From Jiangella aurantiaca (GTDB lineage: Bacteria; Actinomycetota; Actinomycetes; Jiangellales; Jiangellaceae), in contig NZ_SMLB01000020.1 in NCBI RefSeq assembly GCF_004349105.1, positions 1 to 64,000 of the forward strand: DNA of 64,000 nucleotides, given 5' to 3'. The position numbers and the translations under genes are program-made. The notes under the pieces are model-generated. The model had not been told where the DNA came from, ran no database searches, and worked only from the letters and a program-made list of their open reading frames with translations. Positions 23,699-32,046 of the stretch are shown in pieces; the first letter of the stretch is position 1, and each line of letters begins with the position of its first letter.

Positions 23699-25288
23699 AT
23701 GCTGATGAGCTTCCAGGAGTTCGCGGGCGCGTTCCCTGCTGAGGGTGCCTACATCGAGTTCAAGCAAGGTGTCTCTGCTGACCGCGTCGCTGAGGCGATC
23801 ACGGCCTTCTCCAACACTGACGGGGGCGTCCTGCTTGCAGGTGTGAGCGACGACGGAGTGCCGCTGGGGATCTCGACGGACGGTGAGATGCAGGCAAGGA
23901 TCCACCGGCTGGTCAGTACGATTCATGATCCGGGCCGCTACGAGATACACGAACTGCTCGTCGGGGACAAGCGCGTCCTAGTCATCGCCGTCAGCAAACG
24001 GCGCGAGGGGTTTACGCAGCTGCGCGACGGGCGAATCCTGGTTCGTCGCGGAGCTATGAACACCGCGCTGTTCGGGACGGAGCTGAGCAGGTTCGTGGCT
24101 GAGCATGCCCTGTCCCGCTTCGAGACCACCGAACTCGACGTCAAACTCGCCGATGCAGACTCGGAGCTCGTCGAACGGCTGAGTTTTGCTTACGGATGGA
24201 ATCCCGAGAACGTGGCTGAGCGTCTGGTCGACCAGGGGCTGGTCAGCGGATATGGCGACTCCGCCCGCCTCACTGTTGCTGGCGCGCTCTATCTGCTGCG
24301 TCGACCGGCCGACGTCCTCGGCAAGTCCTATGTTGAGGTGTTCCGCTACCGCGACATCAGCGACGTCTACGACAGACGCTTCGAGATCGATGGTCCACTC
24401 GACCAGCAGGTCGCACGAACGACGACGGCGCTGATGGACGAACTAGGCTCGGACGTCGTCGTCCTGGGCCTGCACCGACACGAGCTTCCCCGAGTTCCCG
24501 AAGCCGTACTTCGTGAGGCCATTGCGAATGCGATCGCCCACCGGACCTATGAGAACTCTCGACAGCCCGTCCGGGTCGAGATCCGCCCCGACCGCATCGT
24601 CGTCCGCTCCCCGGGCGGTCTGCCGGAGCCAGTAACGCTCGCCAATATCCGCGAGCAGAACGCAGCCCGCAACGTCCACGTCATCAAGGTTCTACGTCGG
24701 TTTCGACTCGCCGAGGATGCCGGCATGGGAGTCGACGTCATGCAGGACTCCATGGAGGCGGCGCTCCTCGAGCCGCCGGAGTTCACGGCTGATGATGCGC
24801 ACGTACAGGTGATCCTCTGGTTGCGAAGCACCGTTACCGCACGTGAACGTGCCTGGATCGCGGAGGTCGAGCAGAGAGGTCACCTCCGTAAGCATGACAG
24901 GGTCCTACTGTTGCATGCTGCACGCGGCGTGGTGCTCACGAACACGTCTGCCCGTGCACTGTTGGGCGTGGATAGTGTGCATGCCAGGGCGGCACTCCAT
25001 CGTCTCCGGAATCAGGGATACCTCCGTCAGACAGGGCAGCGAGGCGGCGCTGCCTATCTTCTTGCAAAGGAGCTCGGACCACCGGCAGGACTGCAACTTG
25101 CAGATGACGAGTTGCGCGCCCTGGTTCGTTCGATGACACAGGAAGGGCCGGTGACGAACGAAGCGGTCAGGGAGCGCACCGGGCTCGAACGTGATCGCGT
25201 GTTGGCGCTCCTCACCTCGATGGTGGAGTCTGGTGAAATCGAACGGCACGGGCAGCGACGCGGCACGTACTACACGGCGCGTTCCTGA
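23699..25288 (+). CDS. AlbA_2 (Schlafen-like) and GHKL-ATPase regulator protein
   Basis: About 529 residues in the COG2865 architecture. The AlbA_2 putative DNA-binding domain is at about 15-125 (EGAYIEFKQGVSADRVAEAI ... GGVLLAGVSDDGVPLG). A GHKL-type ATPase-like segment follows at about 290-375 (N-box VLREAIANAIAHRTYENS, G-box RSPGGLP). The C-terminus holds winged helices (about 385-525). An ATG at 23645 is in frame but would place the palindrome's right arm inside the gene with a poorly spaced GGAGG. Adjacency to a type I restriction operon suggests a defence-associated regulator or effector. The function is not established. Confidence 0.8.
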   Translation: MLMSFQEFAGAFPAEGAYIEFKQGVSADRVAEAITAFSNTDGGVLLAGVSDDGVPLGISTDGEMQARIHRLVSTIHDPGRYEIHELLVGDKRVLVIAVSKRREGFTQLRDGRILVRRGAMNTALFGTELSRFVAEHALSRFETTELDVKLADADSELVERLSFAYGWNPENVAERLVDQGLVSGYGDSARLTVAGALYLLRRPADVLGKSYVEVFRYRDISDVYDRRFEIDGPLDQQVARTTTALMDELGSDVVVLGLHRHELPRVPEAVLREAIANAIAHRTYENSRQPVRVEIRPDRIVVRSPGGLPEPVTLANIREQNAARNVHVIKVLRRFRLAEDAGMGVDVMQDSMEAALLEPPEFTADDAHVQVILWLRSTVTARERAWIAEVEQRGHLRKHDRVLLLHAARGVVLTNTSARALLGVDSVHARAALHRLRNQGYLRQTGQRGGAAYLLAKELGPPAGLQLADDELRALVRSMTQEGPVTNEAVRERTGLERDRVLALLTSMVESGEIERHGQRRGTYYTARS

Positions 25289-25377
25289 CCGTTCATGAAG
25301 CTGCTGAGGGAGGACGCGCGTTGCGGCTGACGCCCAAGGGCGCCAATTCCTGGCATCTCGACAGAGGATTTGGCCGG

Positions 25378-26337
25378 CTACTCCTCGCCCGCGGCGTCGA
25401 CGAGGCGCTGGCCGACGACGCGAGCGGTGTGCTGGAGCTCGACGCACTTGAGGATGCGGAACGGGACCGGCAGCCTGGCCAGCTGCTCGGCGTACCACCA
25501 GGGGTTGCTGGTGCTGCCGGTCAACCTCGTCGTCTCGGCGTCGAGCGCCTCGAGCGTCCCGAGCATGGGCGGCACGCACGGCCGCACCTTCTCCAGCGGC
25601 CCCTCGATGATCACCTCGGTGTCGAACTCCCAGCCCTTCGCCAGATGCGCCTCGAGTTCGGCGACGGCGTCCAGCTCGGGCGGCGGCGAGAACGACGCCG
25701 CCAGCACGGACACCGACGTGACGCGGTCGATGCGGTAGGCGCGCCGCGCGGCGGAGCCGGGCGACCAGCACAGCAGGTACCAGCGGCCGTGCCGGACGAC
25801 GACGGCCCAGGGCTCGACGTCGGCGGACCATTCGGAGCCGGCCTCGGACCGGTAGCCGAGGTGCACCATGCGGCGGTCCGCGCAGGCCTGGACCAGCGCC
25901 GTCGCGAGCTCCGGCGAGGGGCGGGCGGCCGCGCGGTCCGGCGCCGGTGCCGTCGTGCGGCGGACCGCCTCGGCCTGCTCGGCGATCGGCTCGGGCAGCG
26001 CGCGGAGCAGCTTGCCCAGCGCGCTGCCCACGGGGTCCGTGGCGTCGGAGGCGTCGTGGTGACCGTCGAGGACGGCCATGACCAGGCCGAGCACCTCGGC
26101 GGCGCTGAACAGCAGCGGCGGCAGCCGGACGCCGCGGCCGAGCCGGTACCCGCCGTATGGCCCGCGGATCGACTCGATCGGCAGACCGGCCTCGCGCAGG
26201 ATGCCGACGTAGCGGCGGGCGGCCCGCTCGGTGACGCCGAGCTTGTCAGCGAGCCGGTCGGCCGTGATGCCGGGCGCACCCTGGATCAGCTCGAGCGTCA
26301 GCAGCGCCCGCGCCGTCGGGCTCGCATCGACCGGCAC
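25378..26337 (-). CDS. YafY-family WYL-domain regulator
   Basis: 319-residue transcriptional regulator. The N-terminal HTH_11 winged helix covers about residues 1-62 (ARALLTLELIQGAPGITADR ... YVGILREAGLPIESIRG). The WYL domain lies at about 140-215, with RYLVCWS-like WYLLCWSPGSAARRAYRIDR, a ligand- or nucleic-acid-sensing beta barrel. The C-terminal WCX-like extension ends the protein. It is divergent from the DinB-like gene and probably controls it; the 59-base gap holds paired TCCGGA hexamers. Normal GC use resumes here after the restriction block. Confidence 0.9.
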   Translation of the reverse strand: MPVDASPTARALLTLELIQGAPGITADRLADKLGVTERAARRYVGILREAGLPIESIRGPYGGYRLGRGVRLPPLLFSAAEVLGLVMAVLDGHHDASDATDPVGSALGKLLRALPEPIAEQAEAVRRTTAPAPDRAAARPSPELATALVQACADRRMVHLGYRSEAGSEWSADVEPWAVVVRHGRWYLLCWSPGSAARRAYRIDRVTSVSVLAASFSPPPELDAVAELEAHLAKGWEFDTEVIIEGPLEKVRPCVPPMLGTLEALDAETTRLTGSTSNPWWYAEQLARLPVPFRILKCVELQHTARVVGQRLVDAAGEE

Positions 26338-26353
26338 GACAACTCTCCCGCAA

Positions 26354-26374
26354 TCCGGAAGCAGAACGTCCGGA
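26354..26374. promoter_or_regulatory. Paired TCCGGA hexamers in divergent promoter
   Basis: Two TCCGGA palindromic hexamers (26354-26359 and 26369-26374) are separated by nine bases, centred between the WYL regulator and the DinB-like gene. The 15-base periodicity could suit a regulator dimer, but short palindromic hexamers arise often in GC-rich DNA. Confidence 0.25.
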
Positions 26375-26396
26375 ACAAACTCTAGCGTGCCTTTCC

Positions 26397-26954
26397 ATGG
26401 ACCTACAGGACATGACCGTGATCGAGGAGTCGAAGGCGGGCGACGAGGTCGAGATGCTGATGTTCGCCCTCGATCGCGCCCGGGCGCAGTTCACCTGGAA
26501 GTGCGGTGGCCTGGACGTGGACGCTCTCAGCAAGCGGCTGCCGCCGTCGACCATGACGCTCGGCGGGCTGCTCAAGCACGTCGCGCTCTGCGAGGACCTG
26601 CGCATCGCCGAGTACCTCACCGGCGACCCCATGCCCGAGCCGTGGAAGCAGGAGAACTTCGAGGCCGACCCCGAGTGGGACTGGCACTCGGCCGCCGACG
26701 ACACGCCCGAAGAGCTGTACACGCTCTGGCGCGCCTCGGTGGAACGCTCCCGCGCCGCGTGGGCCAGAGTGCTGGCGACCGGCGGCCTCGACCAGCCGTC
26801 GATCTTCACGACGGAGACCGGCGACCACCCGAACCTCCGGCGGGTCCTCGTGGACGCGGTCGAGCACTACATCCGCCACACCGGGCACGCCGATCTGCTC
26901 CGCGAGAACATCGACGGCCTCGTGGGCGAGGACCCGCCGCAGCCGAAGCCGTGA
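26397..26954 (+). CDS. DinB/DUF664-family protein
   Basis: 185 residues with the four-helix DinB-like fold of DUF664 (mini-circle-protein family). The putative metal-binding histidines are seen in LGGLLKHVALCEDLRI (about residue 62) and VEHYIRHTGHADLLRE (about 160-168). Relatives include thiol-dependent transferases such as mycothiol- or bacillithiol-dependent enzymes, but the substrate is unknown. Its TGA overlaps the GTG of the following acetyltransferase gene, so the two are probably co-translated. Confidence 0.85.
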   Translation: MDLQDMTVIEESKAGDEVEMLMFALDRARAQFTWKCGGLDVDALSKRLPPSTMTLGGLLKHVALCEDLRIAEYLTGDPMPEPWKQENFEADPEWDWHSAADDTPEELYTLWRASVERSRAAWARVLATGGLDQPSIFTTETGDHPNLRRVLVDAVEHYIRHTGHADLLRENIDGLVGEDPPQPKP

Positions 26955-27586
26955 CCGCGAAGGAACCGATCCGCGCCGACCAGGTGACGGTCGTCCCGGC
27001 CAACCAGGCGTCGTGGCACGACCTGACGCTGGTCTTCGGGACGGCCGACTACGCGGCGCGGTGCCGCTGCCAGCGGTTCAAGATCGACGGCTGGTTCTGG
27101 CGCGACACCACGTTCGACGAGCGCGTCGAGCTACAGCAGGAGCAGACCCACTGCGACGAGCCGGACGCGGAGCGGACCAGCGGGCTGGTCGCCTACGTCG
27201 ACGGCGACCCGGCCGGCTGGGTCGCCGTCGAGCCACGTACAGCCTACCCGAAGCTGATCACGGGCAGCAGCCCGGTGCCCTGGAAAGGCCGCGACGAGGA
27301 CCGCGACGACGCCAGCGTCTGGGCCGTCACCTGCACTATCGTCCGCCGCGGCTACCGCGGCCGCGGCCTGACCTACCACCTCGCCGCGGCCACCGTCGGC
27401 TACGCGCGCGACCGCGGCGCCCGGGCGCTGGAGGCGTACTCGATGATCACCGAGGCGGGTAAGGAGATCACCTGGGGCGAGCTGCATGTCGGCGCCCGGC
27501 AGGTGTTCGAGGAGGCCGGGCTCACGCAGGTCAGCCACCCCAGCAAGCGCCGCGCCGTGATGCGGATCGACTTCGCGCCCGGCTGA
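26951..27586 (+). CDS. GNAT-family N-acetyltransferase
   Basis: 211 residues starting at a GTG that overlaps the previous stop (GTGA). The acetyl-CoA binding loop reads CTIVRRGYRGRGLTYHLAAA (motif A, R/Q-x-x-G-x-G/A form), followed by the alpha helix and the strand ALEAYSM. The N-terminal part carries CRCQRFKIDGWFWRD, a Cys-rich opening shared by a subgroup of actinobacterial acetyltransferases. The acceptor substrate is unknown. A compact hairpin begins two bases after the stop. Confidence 0.85.
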   Translation: MTAKEPIRADQVTVVPANQASWHDLTLVFGTADYAARCRCQRFKIDGWFWRDTTFDERVELQQEQTHCDEPDAERTSGLVAYVDGDPAGWVAVEPRTAYPKLITGSSPVPWKGRDEDRDDASVWAVTCTIVRRGYRGRGLTYHLAAATVGYARDRGARALEAYSMITEAGKEITWGELHVGARQVFEEAGLTQVSHPSKRRAVMRIDFAPG

Positions 27587-27587
27587 G

Positions 27588-27605
27588 CGCGAAGCTTTCT
27601 TCGCG
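27588..27605 (+). terminator. Compact hairpin after the acetyltransferase gene
   Basis: CGCGAAG-CTTT-CTTCGCG, a perfect 7-bp stem with a 4-base loop beginning two bases after the TGA at 27584-27586. No T-run follows, as is common for actinobacterial terminators. Confidence 0.5.
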
Positions 27606-27610
27606 AGGTG

Positions 27611-27637
27611 TGTCGGATCGCGGATGTCCCGTTCGTC
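27611..27637 (+). promoter_or_regulatory. Candidate ECF42-type promoter for the DGPF gene
   Basis: TGTCGG at 27611-27616 and CGTC at 27634-27637 are 17 bases apart, about 50 bases upstream of the YciI/DGPF gene. As I recall, ECF42 sigma factors recognise a TGTCGA-type -35 with a short CG(A/T)C -10 before their DGPF partner genes. The match supports autoregulation but is not decisive. Confidence 0.4.
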
Positions 27638-27684
27638 GTGCGGGCGTACCGCGAAGATGACCCCATCCAGCGAAGGAGAGTCCC

Positions 27685-28026
27685 ATGAAGTACCTGCTGT
27701 TCGTTGCCTGTGACCCGGACCACACCGAGGCCGACGTCGCGGCCGCCCCCGACATCGACGAGTGGCTCGAGTACGTCAACGGCAAGGGCCTGCGGATCAC
27801 CGGCGACCGGCTGCGTCCGGTCAGCGACGCGACGACATTGCGGGTGCGGGGTGGCGAGCTGCTGGTCACCGACGGCCCGTTCGCCGAGACCACGGAATGG
27901 ATCGCGGGCTTCGACATCCTCGAGTGTGAGGACCTCGACCAGGCGATCGAGGTCGCGGCGAAGCACCCGATGGCGTACACCGGCCGGCTCGAGCTCAGGC
28001 CGTTCTGGCCGCTCGACGACGAATGA
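27685..28026 (+). CDS. YciI-like DGPF-motif protein, ECF42 partner
   Basis: 113 residues of the YciI/DGPF family (PF03795), a small ferredoxin-like fold. The namesake motif is LVTDGPFAETTEWIAGFDIL at about residues 60-79, followed by the conserved HPMAYTG. GGAG lies upstream of the ATG at good spacing. DGPF genes are the hallmark neighbours of ECF42 sigma factors; the stop here overlaps the ATG of the sigma gene (ATGA), so the two form one translational unit. The biochemical role of DGPF proteins is unclear; they may act as sensors or targets. Confidence 0.9.
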   Translation: MKYLLFVACDPDHTEADVAAAPDIDEWLEYVNGKGLRITGDRLRPVSDATTLRVRGGELLVTDGPFAETTEWIAGFDILECEDLDQAIEVAAKHPMAYTGRLELRPFWPLDDE

Positions 28027-29270
28027 CGGACGCCCGCGCAGCGGCGGCCGTCGCCGACGCGGTGGCCGCGCAACGGCTGCGTATCGTCGCCTCGCTGATC
28101 CAGGTCACCGGCGACTGGGACCTGGCCGAGGACTGCCTCCAGGACGCCGTCGAACGGGCGCTGGAACGCTGGCCCGTCGACGGCATCCCGGACAACCCCA
28201 GCGCGTGGCTGACGACGACCGCCCGGCGGCGCGCGATCGATGTGCTACGCCGTCGGCAGAAGGAGCGGACGAAGCTGCGGGAGGCGCAGGCGTTGGCCGA
28301 GCTCGCCCGCGACCTCACCGGCGACGATCCCGGCCCGTACGGCGACGACCGGCTGAAGCTGCTGTTCACCTGCTGCCACCCGGCGTTGCCGATGGCCGGC
28401 CGCGTGGCGCTGACGCTGAAGTCGGTGGCCGGGCTGTCGACACGGCAGATCGCCCGGGCGTTCCTGGTCAGCGAGGCGACGATGGGCCAGCGGCTGCTGC
28501 GTACGAAGAACAAGATCGAGCACGCCGGCATCGGCTTCCGGGTGCCCGCGCCGCACCGGCTGGCCGAGCGCACGGCCGCCGTCCTCGCCGTCGTCTACCT
28601 GATCTTCACCGAGGGCTATGCGCCGACCGAGGGCGAGCCGTTCCGCGACGACCTCGCCGCCGAGGCGGTGCAGCTGGCCGGGCTGGTCGCGCAGCTGCTC
28701 CCAGACGACGACGAGGCGCTCGGCCTGCACGCCCTGCTGCTCCTGCAAAACGCCCGCCGGGCCGCCCGAGCCGACGCCGGCGGCGAGCTGGTCACGCTGG
28801 AGGACCAGGACCGCGCACGGTGGGACCACGATCAGATCGATGCCGGGCTGGCCGCGCTCGCCGCCGCCCGGGCGACCGGCCGGCCGCCGGGCTACTACCG
28901 GCTGCAGGCCGAGATCGCCGGGCTGCACGCGACCGCCGCCGACGCGGGCGCGACCGACTGGGCCCGCATCGTCATCGCCTATGACGCGCTGCTGGCGCTG
29001 CGCCCGTCGCCGGTGATCGCGCTGAACCGGGCGGTCGCGGTCGGCTTCCGCGACGGTCCGGAGGCCGGGCTGGCCGCCGTCGACGAGCGCGGAGACGAGC
29101 TGGCGGACTACCCGCTGCTGCCCGCCGTCCGCGCCGACCTGCTGCGCCGGGCCGGACGGCGACGCGAATCGGCCGCCGCCTACCGCGAGGCCGTCGCCGT
29201 CGCCCGCACCGAGCCCGAGCGGCGCTACCTCGAGCGCCGCCTCGGCGACGTGGCCGCCGATCGGCCGTAG
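28023..29270 (+). CDS. ECF42-type RNA polymerase sigma factor
   Basis: 415 residues, far longer than a basic ECF sigma factor (about 180). Region 2 lies at about residues 8-78 (LIQVTGDWDLAEDCLQDAVE), region 4 at about 115-165 (SVAGLSTRQIARAFLVSEAT). A ~240-residue C-terminal extension follows (IFTEGYAPTEGEPFRDDLAA, then repeated helical pairs of TPR-like type), the DUF6596 part that defines this group and is needed for activity in studied members. No anti-sigma gene is nearby, as expected for the group. Confidence 0.93.
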   Translation: MTDARAAAAVADAVAAQRLRIVASLIQVTGDWDLAEDCLQDAVERALERWPVDGIPDNPSAWLTTTARRRAIDVLRRRQKERTKLREAQALAELARDLTGDDPGPYGDDRLKLLFTCCHPALPMAGRVALTLKSVAGLSTRQIARAFLVSEATMGQRLLRTKNKIEHAGIGFRVPAPHRLAERTAAVLAVVYLIFTEGYAPTEGEPFRDDLAAEAVQLAGLVAQLLPDDDEALGLHALLLLQNARRAARADAGGELVTLEDQDRARWDHDQIDAGLAALAAARATGRPPGYYRLQAEIAGLHATAADAGATDWARIVIAYDALLALRPSPVIALNRAVAVGFRDGPEAGLAAVDERGDELADYPLLPAVRADLLRRAGRRRESAAAYREAVAVARTEPERRYLERRLGDVAADRP

Positions 29271-29369
29271 TCGCCGGTCGTCCTTTCGTCAGCGCATTAT
29301 GAGACTGTCATTCCGGGCCGTTCAGCCGTATTCTGGAGCGAAGTCGCCGATTGCCCGAGGAGACGTACA

Positions 29370-30242
29370 TTGCGCTTCGCCACGATCGATATCGATGGCC
29401 ACGAGCAAGCCGCTGTCGCTTGCCATGACAACCAATGGGCGCCATTGGATCGGCTCGATCCGGCATTGTCCGGCGACCTGCTCGTGCTCATCGAGCAGCA
29501 GCGCGGCGCGGACGAGCTGAAGGAATTGGCGGATCGTGCCGAGGCGCTACCGGACGATCGGCTCATCCCGGCGGTCGATGCCGTCTATCGGGCGCCGTAC
29601 CGGCGGCCGTACAAAGTCTGGGGCATCGGACTCAACTACGGCGACCACGCCGCCGACTTGCATGAGGAGACGCCCGAGCAACCCGCGTCGTTCATCAAGG
29701 GTCACCACACCATCATCGGCCCAGGAGACGACATCGTCATCCCGCGGCAGAGCGCGCGCACCACGGCTGAGGCCGAGCTCGGCTTGGTCATCGGCCGCAC
29801 GACAACCGAGGTCAGCAGGGCCGATGCCATCGATCACGTCTTCGGTGTGTGCGCCGTGCTGGACCAGACGGCCGAGGACATCCTCGCCCTCAACCCGCGC
29901 TACCTCACCCGGTCGAAGAACTTCCCGACGTTCTTCTCCTTCGGCCCGGAAATCGTCACGATGGACGAGTTCCTGGACGGTCGCGAGCTGAGCGACGTCG
30001 AGATATCCACATACGTGGACGGTAGGCCGGTGCGGCGGAATGTCGTGGCGAACATGACCCATCGACCAGCCGAATTGATCAGTTTTCACAGTCAGATGAT
30101 GCCGTTCTTTCCCGGCGATCTCATCTCCACCGGAACACCCGGTGCCGGTGTCATTCAGCCCGGCGTTGTGGCTGAGGCTCGGGTCGACGGTTTGCTTCCG
30201 TTGCTGAATCCGGTCCGCGCCCAGAATTCCGGGCGCTCGTGA
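29370..30242 (+). CDS. Fumarylacetoacetate hydrolase (FAH) family enzyme
   Basis: 290 residues. The catalytic FAH domain spans about 68-288: VWGIGLNYGDHAADLHEETP, the metal-binding acidic cluster in AEAELGLVIGR, LDQTAEDILALNPRYLTRSK, and the closing ISTGTPGAGV. The start is a TTG at 29370 behind GAGGAG. Family members cleave or hydrate 2-oxo acids. Here the gene leads an operon with a lactonase and a uronate dehydrogenase homologue, so action on a deoxy-keto-sugar acid from uronate breakdown is likely. The exact reaction cannot be set from sequence. Confidence 0.82.
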   Translation: MRFATIDIDGHEQAAVACHDNQWAPLDRLDPALSGDLLVLIEQQRGADELKELADRAEALPDDRLIPAVDAVYRAPYRRPYKVWGIGLNYGDHAADLHEETPEQPASFIKGHHTIIGPGDDIVIPRQSARTTAEAELGLVIGRTTTEVSRADAIDHVFGVCAVLDQTAEDILALNPRYLTRSKNFPTFFSFGPEIVTMDEFLDGRELSDVEISTYVDGRPVRRNVVANMTHRPAELISFHSQMMPFFPGDLISTGTPGAGVIQPGVVAEARVDGLLPLLNPVRAQNSGRS

Positions 30243-31159
30243 TCGCCTCGCTTTCCGTTCCGAGAATCCATCCGTTGCGGGTTGCCGGGCGAGTTCCGGC
30301 CACGATGGAGGTGGCCGGACGCATTTCGCCCTGGGCGCGGATGGAGCGCGGCGTCGACGCGCCGTTGTGCTTTCTCGAGGGTCCCGTTCCCGACGGCGCC
30401 GGCGGGCTCTACCTGGTCGACGTGGCGTGGGGACGGATCCTCCGCATGACGGCGGACGGAGAGTTCTCGGTGCTGCTGGAGTACGACGGAGCACCGAACG
30501 GGCTGGCGTGGCTGAACGACGACACGTTGGCCGTGGCGGACTTCCGGCGCGGTCTGGTCGTGGTCGAGGAGGTGCGCAGCGCGGCGCCGCGGTTGCGGGT
30601 GCTGCTCGACGGCGACGACGGCCGGGCCTTTCGCGGACTGAACGATCTCGTCGTCGGCTCCGACGGCTCGATCTACGTGACGGACCAGGGCGACACCGGG
30701 CTGCACGACCCATCGGGCAAGCTCTATCGGTTCCATCCCGACGGCCGGCTCGAGACCGTGCTGGATGCCATACCCAGCCCCAACGGGCTGGCGCTCGACG
30801 AGGCGCGCGGCGCGATCTACCTGGCTGTGACCCGCGACAACGCGATCTGGCGGGTGCCGTATGGGCCGGCCGGACCCAGAAAGGTCGGCCGGTTCGTCCA
30901 GCTGTCGGGCGGGATCGGCCCGGACGGGATCGCCCTGGCGGACGACGGGACGCTGCTCGTCGCGCATCTCGGCATGGGTGTCGTGTGGGTGTACGACGAG
31001 CGAGGCATACCCAGGGTCGCGTTGGAGGCGCCTGGTGGGCGGGCGACGACGAACGTCTGCATCGACCGCACCGGGCAGGTCTATGTCACCGAGTCCGACA
31101 CCAGCTCGATCTTGACGGTCGACCTCGCGGTCGCTGTCGCCGAGGAGGAGGGCCGATGA
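30239..31159 (+). CDS. SMP-30/gluconolactonase-like lactonase
   Basis: 306 residues predicted as a six-bladed beta propeller of the SMP-30/LRE family, which opens sugar-acid lactones. Family marks are CFLEGPVPDGAGGLYLVD (Glu metal ligand), the Asn in APNGLAWL, FRGLNDLVVGSDGSIYVTDQ, SPNGLALDE (Asn) and GGIGPDGIALAD (Asp). The GTG start overlaps the previous stop and the TGA overlaps the ATG of the dehydrogenase gene. The likely step is hydrolysis of the aldarolactone made by the uronate dehydrogenase next door. This is inference from family and context. Confidence 0.85.
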   Translation: MIASLSVPRIHPLRVAGRVPATMEVAGRISPWARMERGVDAPLCFLEGPVPDGAGGLYLVDVAWGRILRMTADGEFSVLLEYDGAPNGLAWLNDDTLAVADFRRGLVVVEEVRSAAPRLRVLLDGDDGRAFRGLNDLVVGSDGSIYVTDQGDTGLHDPSGKLYRFHPDGRLETVLDAIPSPNGLALDEARGAIYLAVTRDNAIWRVPYGPAGPRKVGRFVQLSGGIGPDGIALADDGTLLVAHLGMGVVWVYDERGIPRVALEAPGGRATTNVCIDRTGQVYVTESDTSSILTVDLAVAVAEEEGR

Positions 31160-31935
31160 CGAGCGTTCTCTACACCGGAGCCGCCGGCCGCATGGGAACG
31201 GTGCTTCGCGCGGGCCTGGCCGGTGAGTTCGAGCGCGTGGTCCTCTTCGTGCGCGAGGAGGTGCCCGTGCTCCACGCGCACGAGGAAATCGTCAATGGCC
31301 GGCTCAGCGATCTCGACGCCATGACTGAGGCGATGCGCGGCGTGGATGTCATGATCCATCTCGCGGCGGTCGCCGACGAGGCTCCGTGGGCCGACATCCT
31401 GGAGAGCAACATCGAGGGCACCTACGCCGTCTTCGAGGCGGCGCGGCGGGCCGGGGTGCGCAGAGTCGTGTATGCCAGTTCGCATCACGCCATCGGCTTC
31501 TATCCGGTGACTCAGCGCGTCGGCCCGGCCGATCCGGTGCGGCCGGACAGCTACTACGGGGTCAGCAAGGTCTTCGGTGAGGCTCTGGCGCGGCTGTACC
31601 ACGACAAGTGGGGTCTGGAGGTGGTCAGCCTGCGCATCGGCTGCTTCCGGCCGGAGCCGGAGGACGTCCGCCAGCTCAGCGCGTGGTTGAGTCACCGCGA
31701 CGGAGTGGAGCTGCTCCGGCGTTCGGTGCTGGCTGCCGGCGTCGGGTTCGCGGTCGTCTACGGAGTCTCGGCCAACACGCGCGGCTGGTGGGACAACGAC
31801 GACGCGGCCGTCATCGGCTACGTTCCCCGCGACGACGCGGAGGCGTTCGCCGGCCGGTTCACGCCGGACGATCCCGCGCCGATTGTGCAGGGCGGTGCGT
31901 TCGCCGATCCGTCCTACCGCGGTGGCGTGTGGTGA
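31156..31935 (+). CDS. Uronate dehydrogenase homologue (SDR family)
   Basis: 259-residue NAD-dependent short-chain dehydrogenase. The nucleotide-binding motif is TGAAGRMG at residues 7-14. The catalytic set is S108/S109 in YASSHHAIGFY, Y134 and K138 in RPDSYYGVSK. The order SSxHxIGFY, RPDSYYGxSK and a later RGWWDND matches characterised uronate dehydrogenases, which oxidise D-glucuronate or D-galacturonate to the aldarolactone. It is the third gene of the FAH-lactonase-dehydrogenase operon (ATGA overlap). It converges on the Gfo/Idh gene. Confidence 0.82.
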   Translation: MTSVLYTGAAGRMGTVLRAGLAGEFERVVLFVREEVPVLHAHEEIVNGRLSDLDAMTEAMRGVDVMIHLAAVADEAPWADILESNIEGTYAVFEAARRAGVRRVVYASSHHAIGFYPVTQRVGPADPVRPDSYYGVSKVFGEALARLYHDKWGLEVVSLRIGCFRPEPEDVRQLSAWLSHRDGVELLRRSVLAAGVGFAVVYGVSANTRGWWDNDDAAVIGYVPRDDAEAFAGRFTPDDPAPIVQGGAFADPSYRGGVW

Positions 31936-32046
31936 CGCCCGCCGGCGGGGACCAGGAGGGCCCGGCAGACCGGCGATGAGAGGGGGCCGGAGGTCTCCTC
32001 GATGTCGTCGGTGCGGGGCGTCGAGCCAGGGCGACCGTTGCTGGGG

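Noticed and set aside
16836-25377. Integrated prophage or integrative element
   Set aside because: No integrase, tRNA or attachment repeats are visible around the restriction block; only the composition suggests lateral gain.
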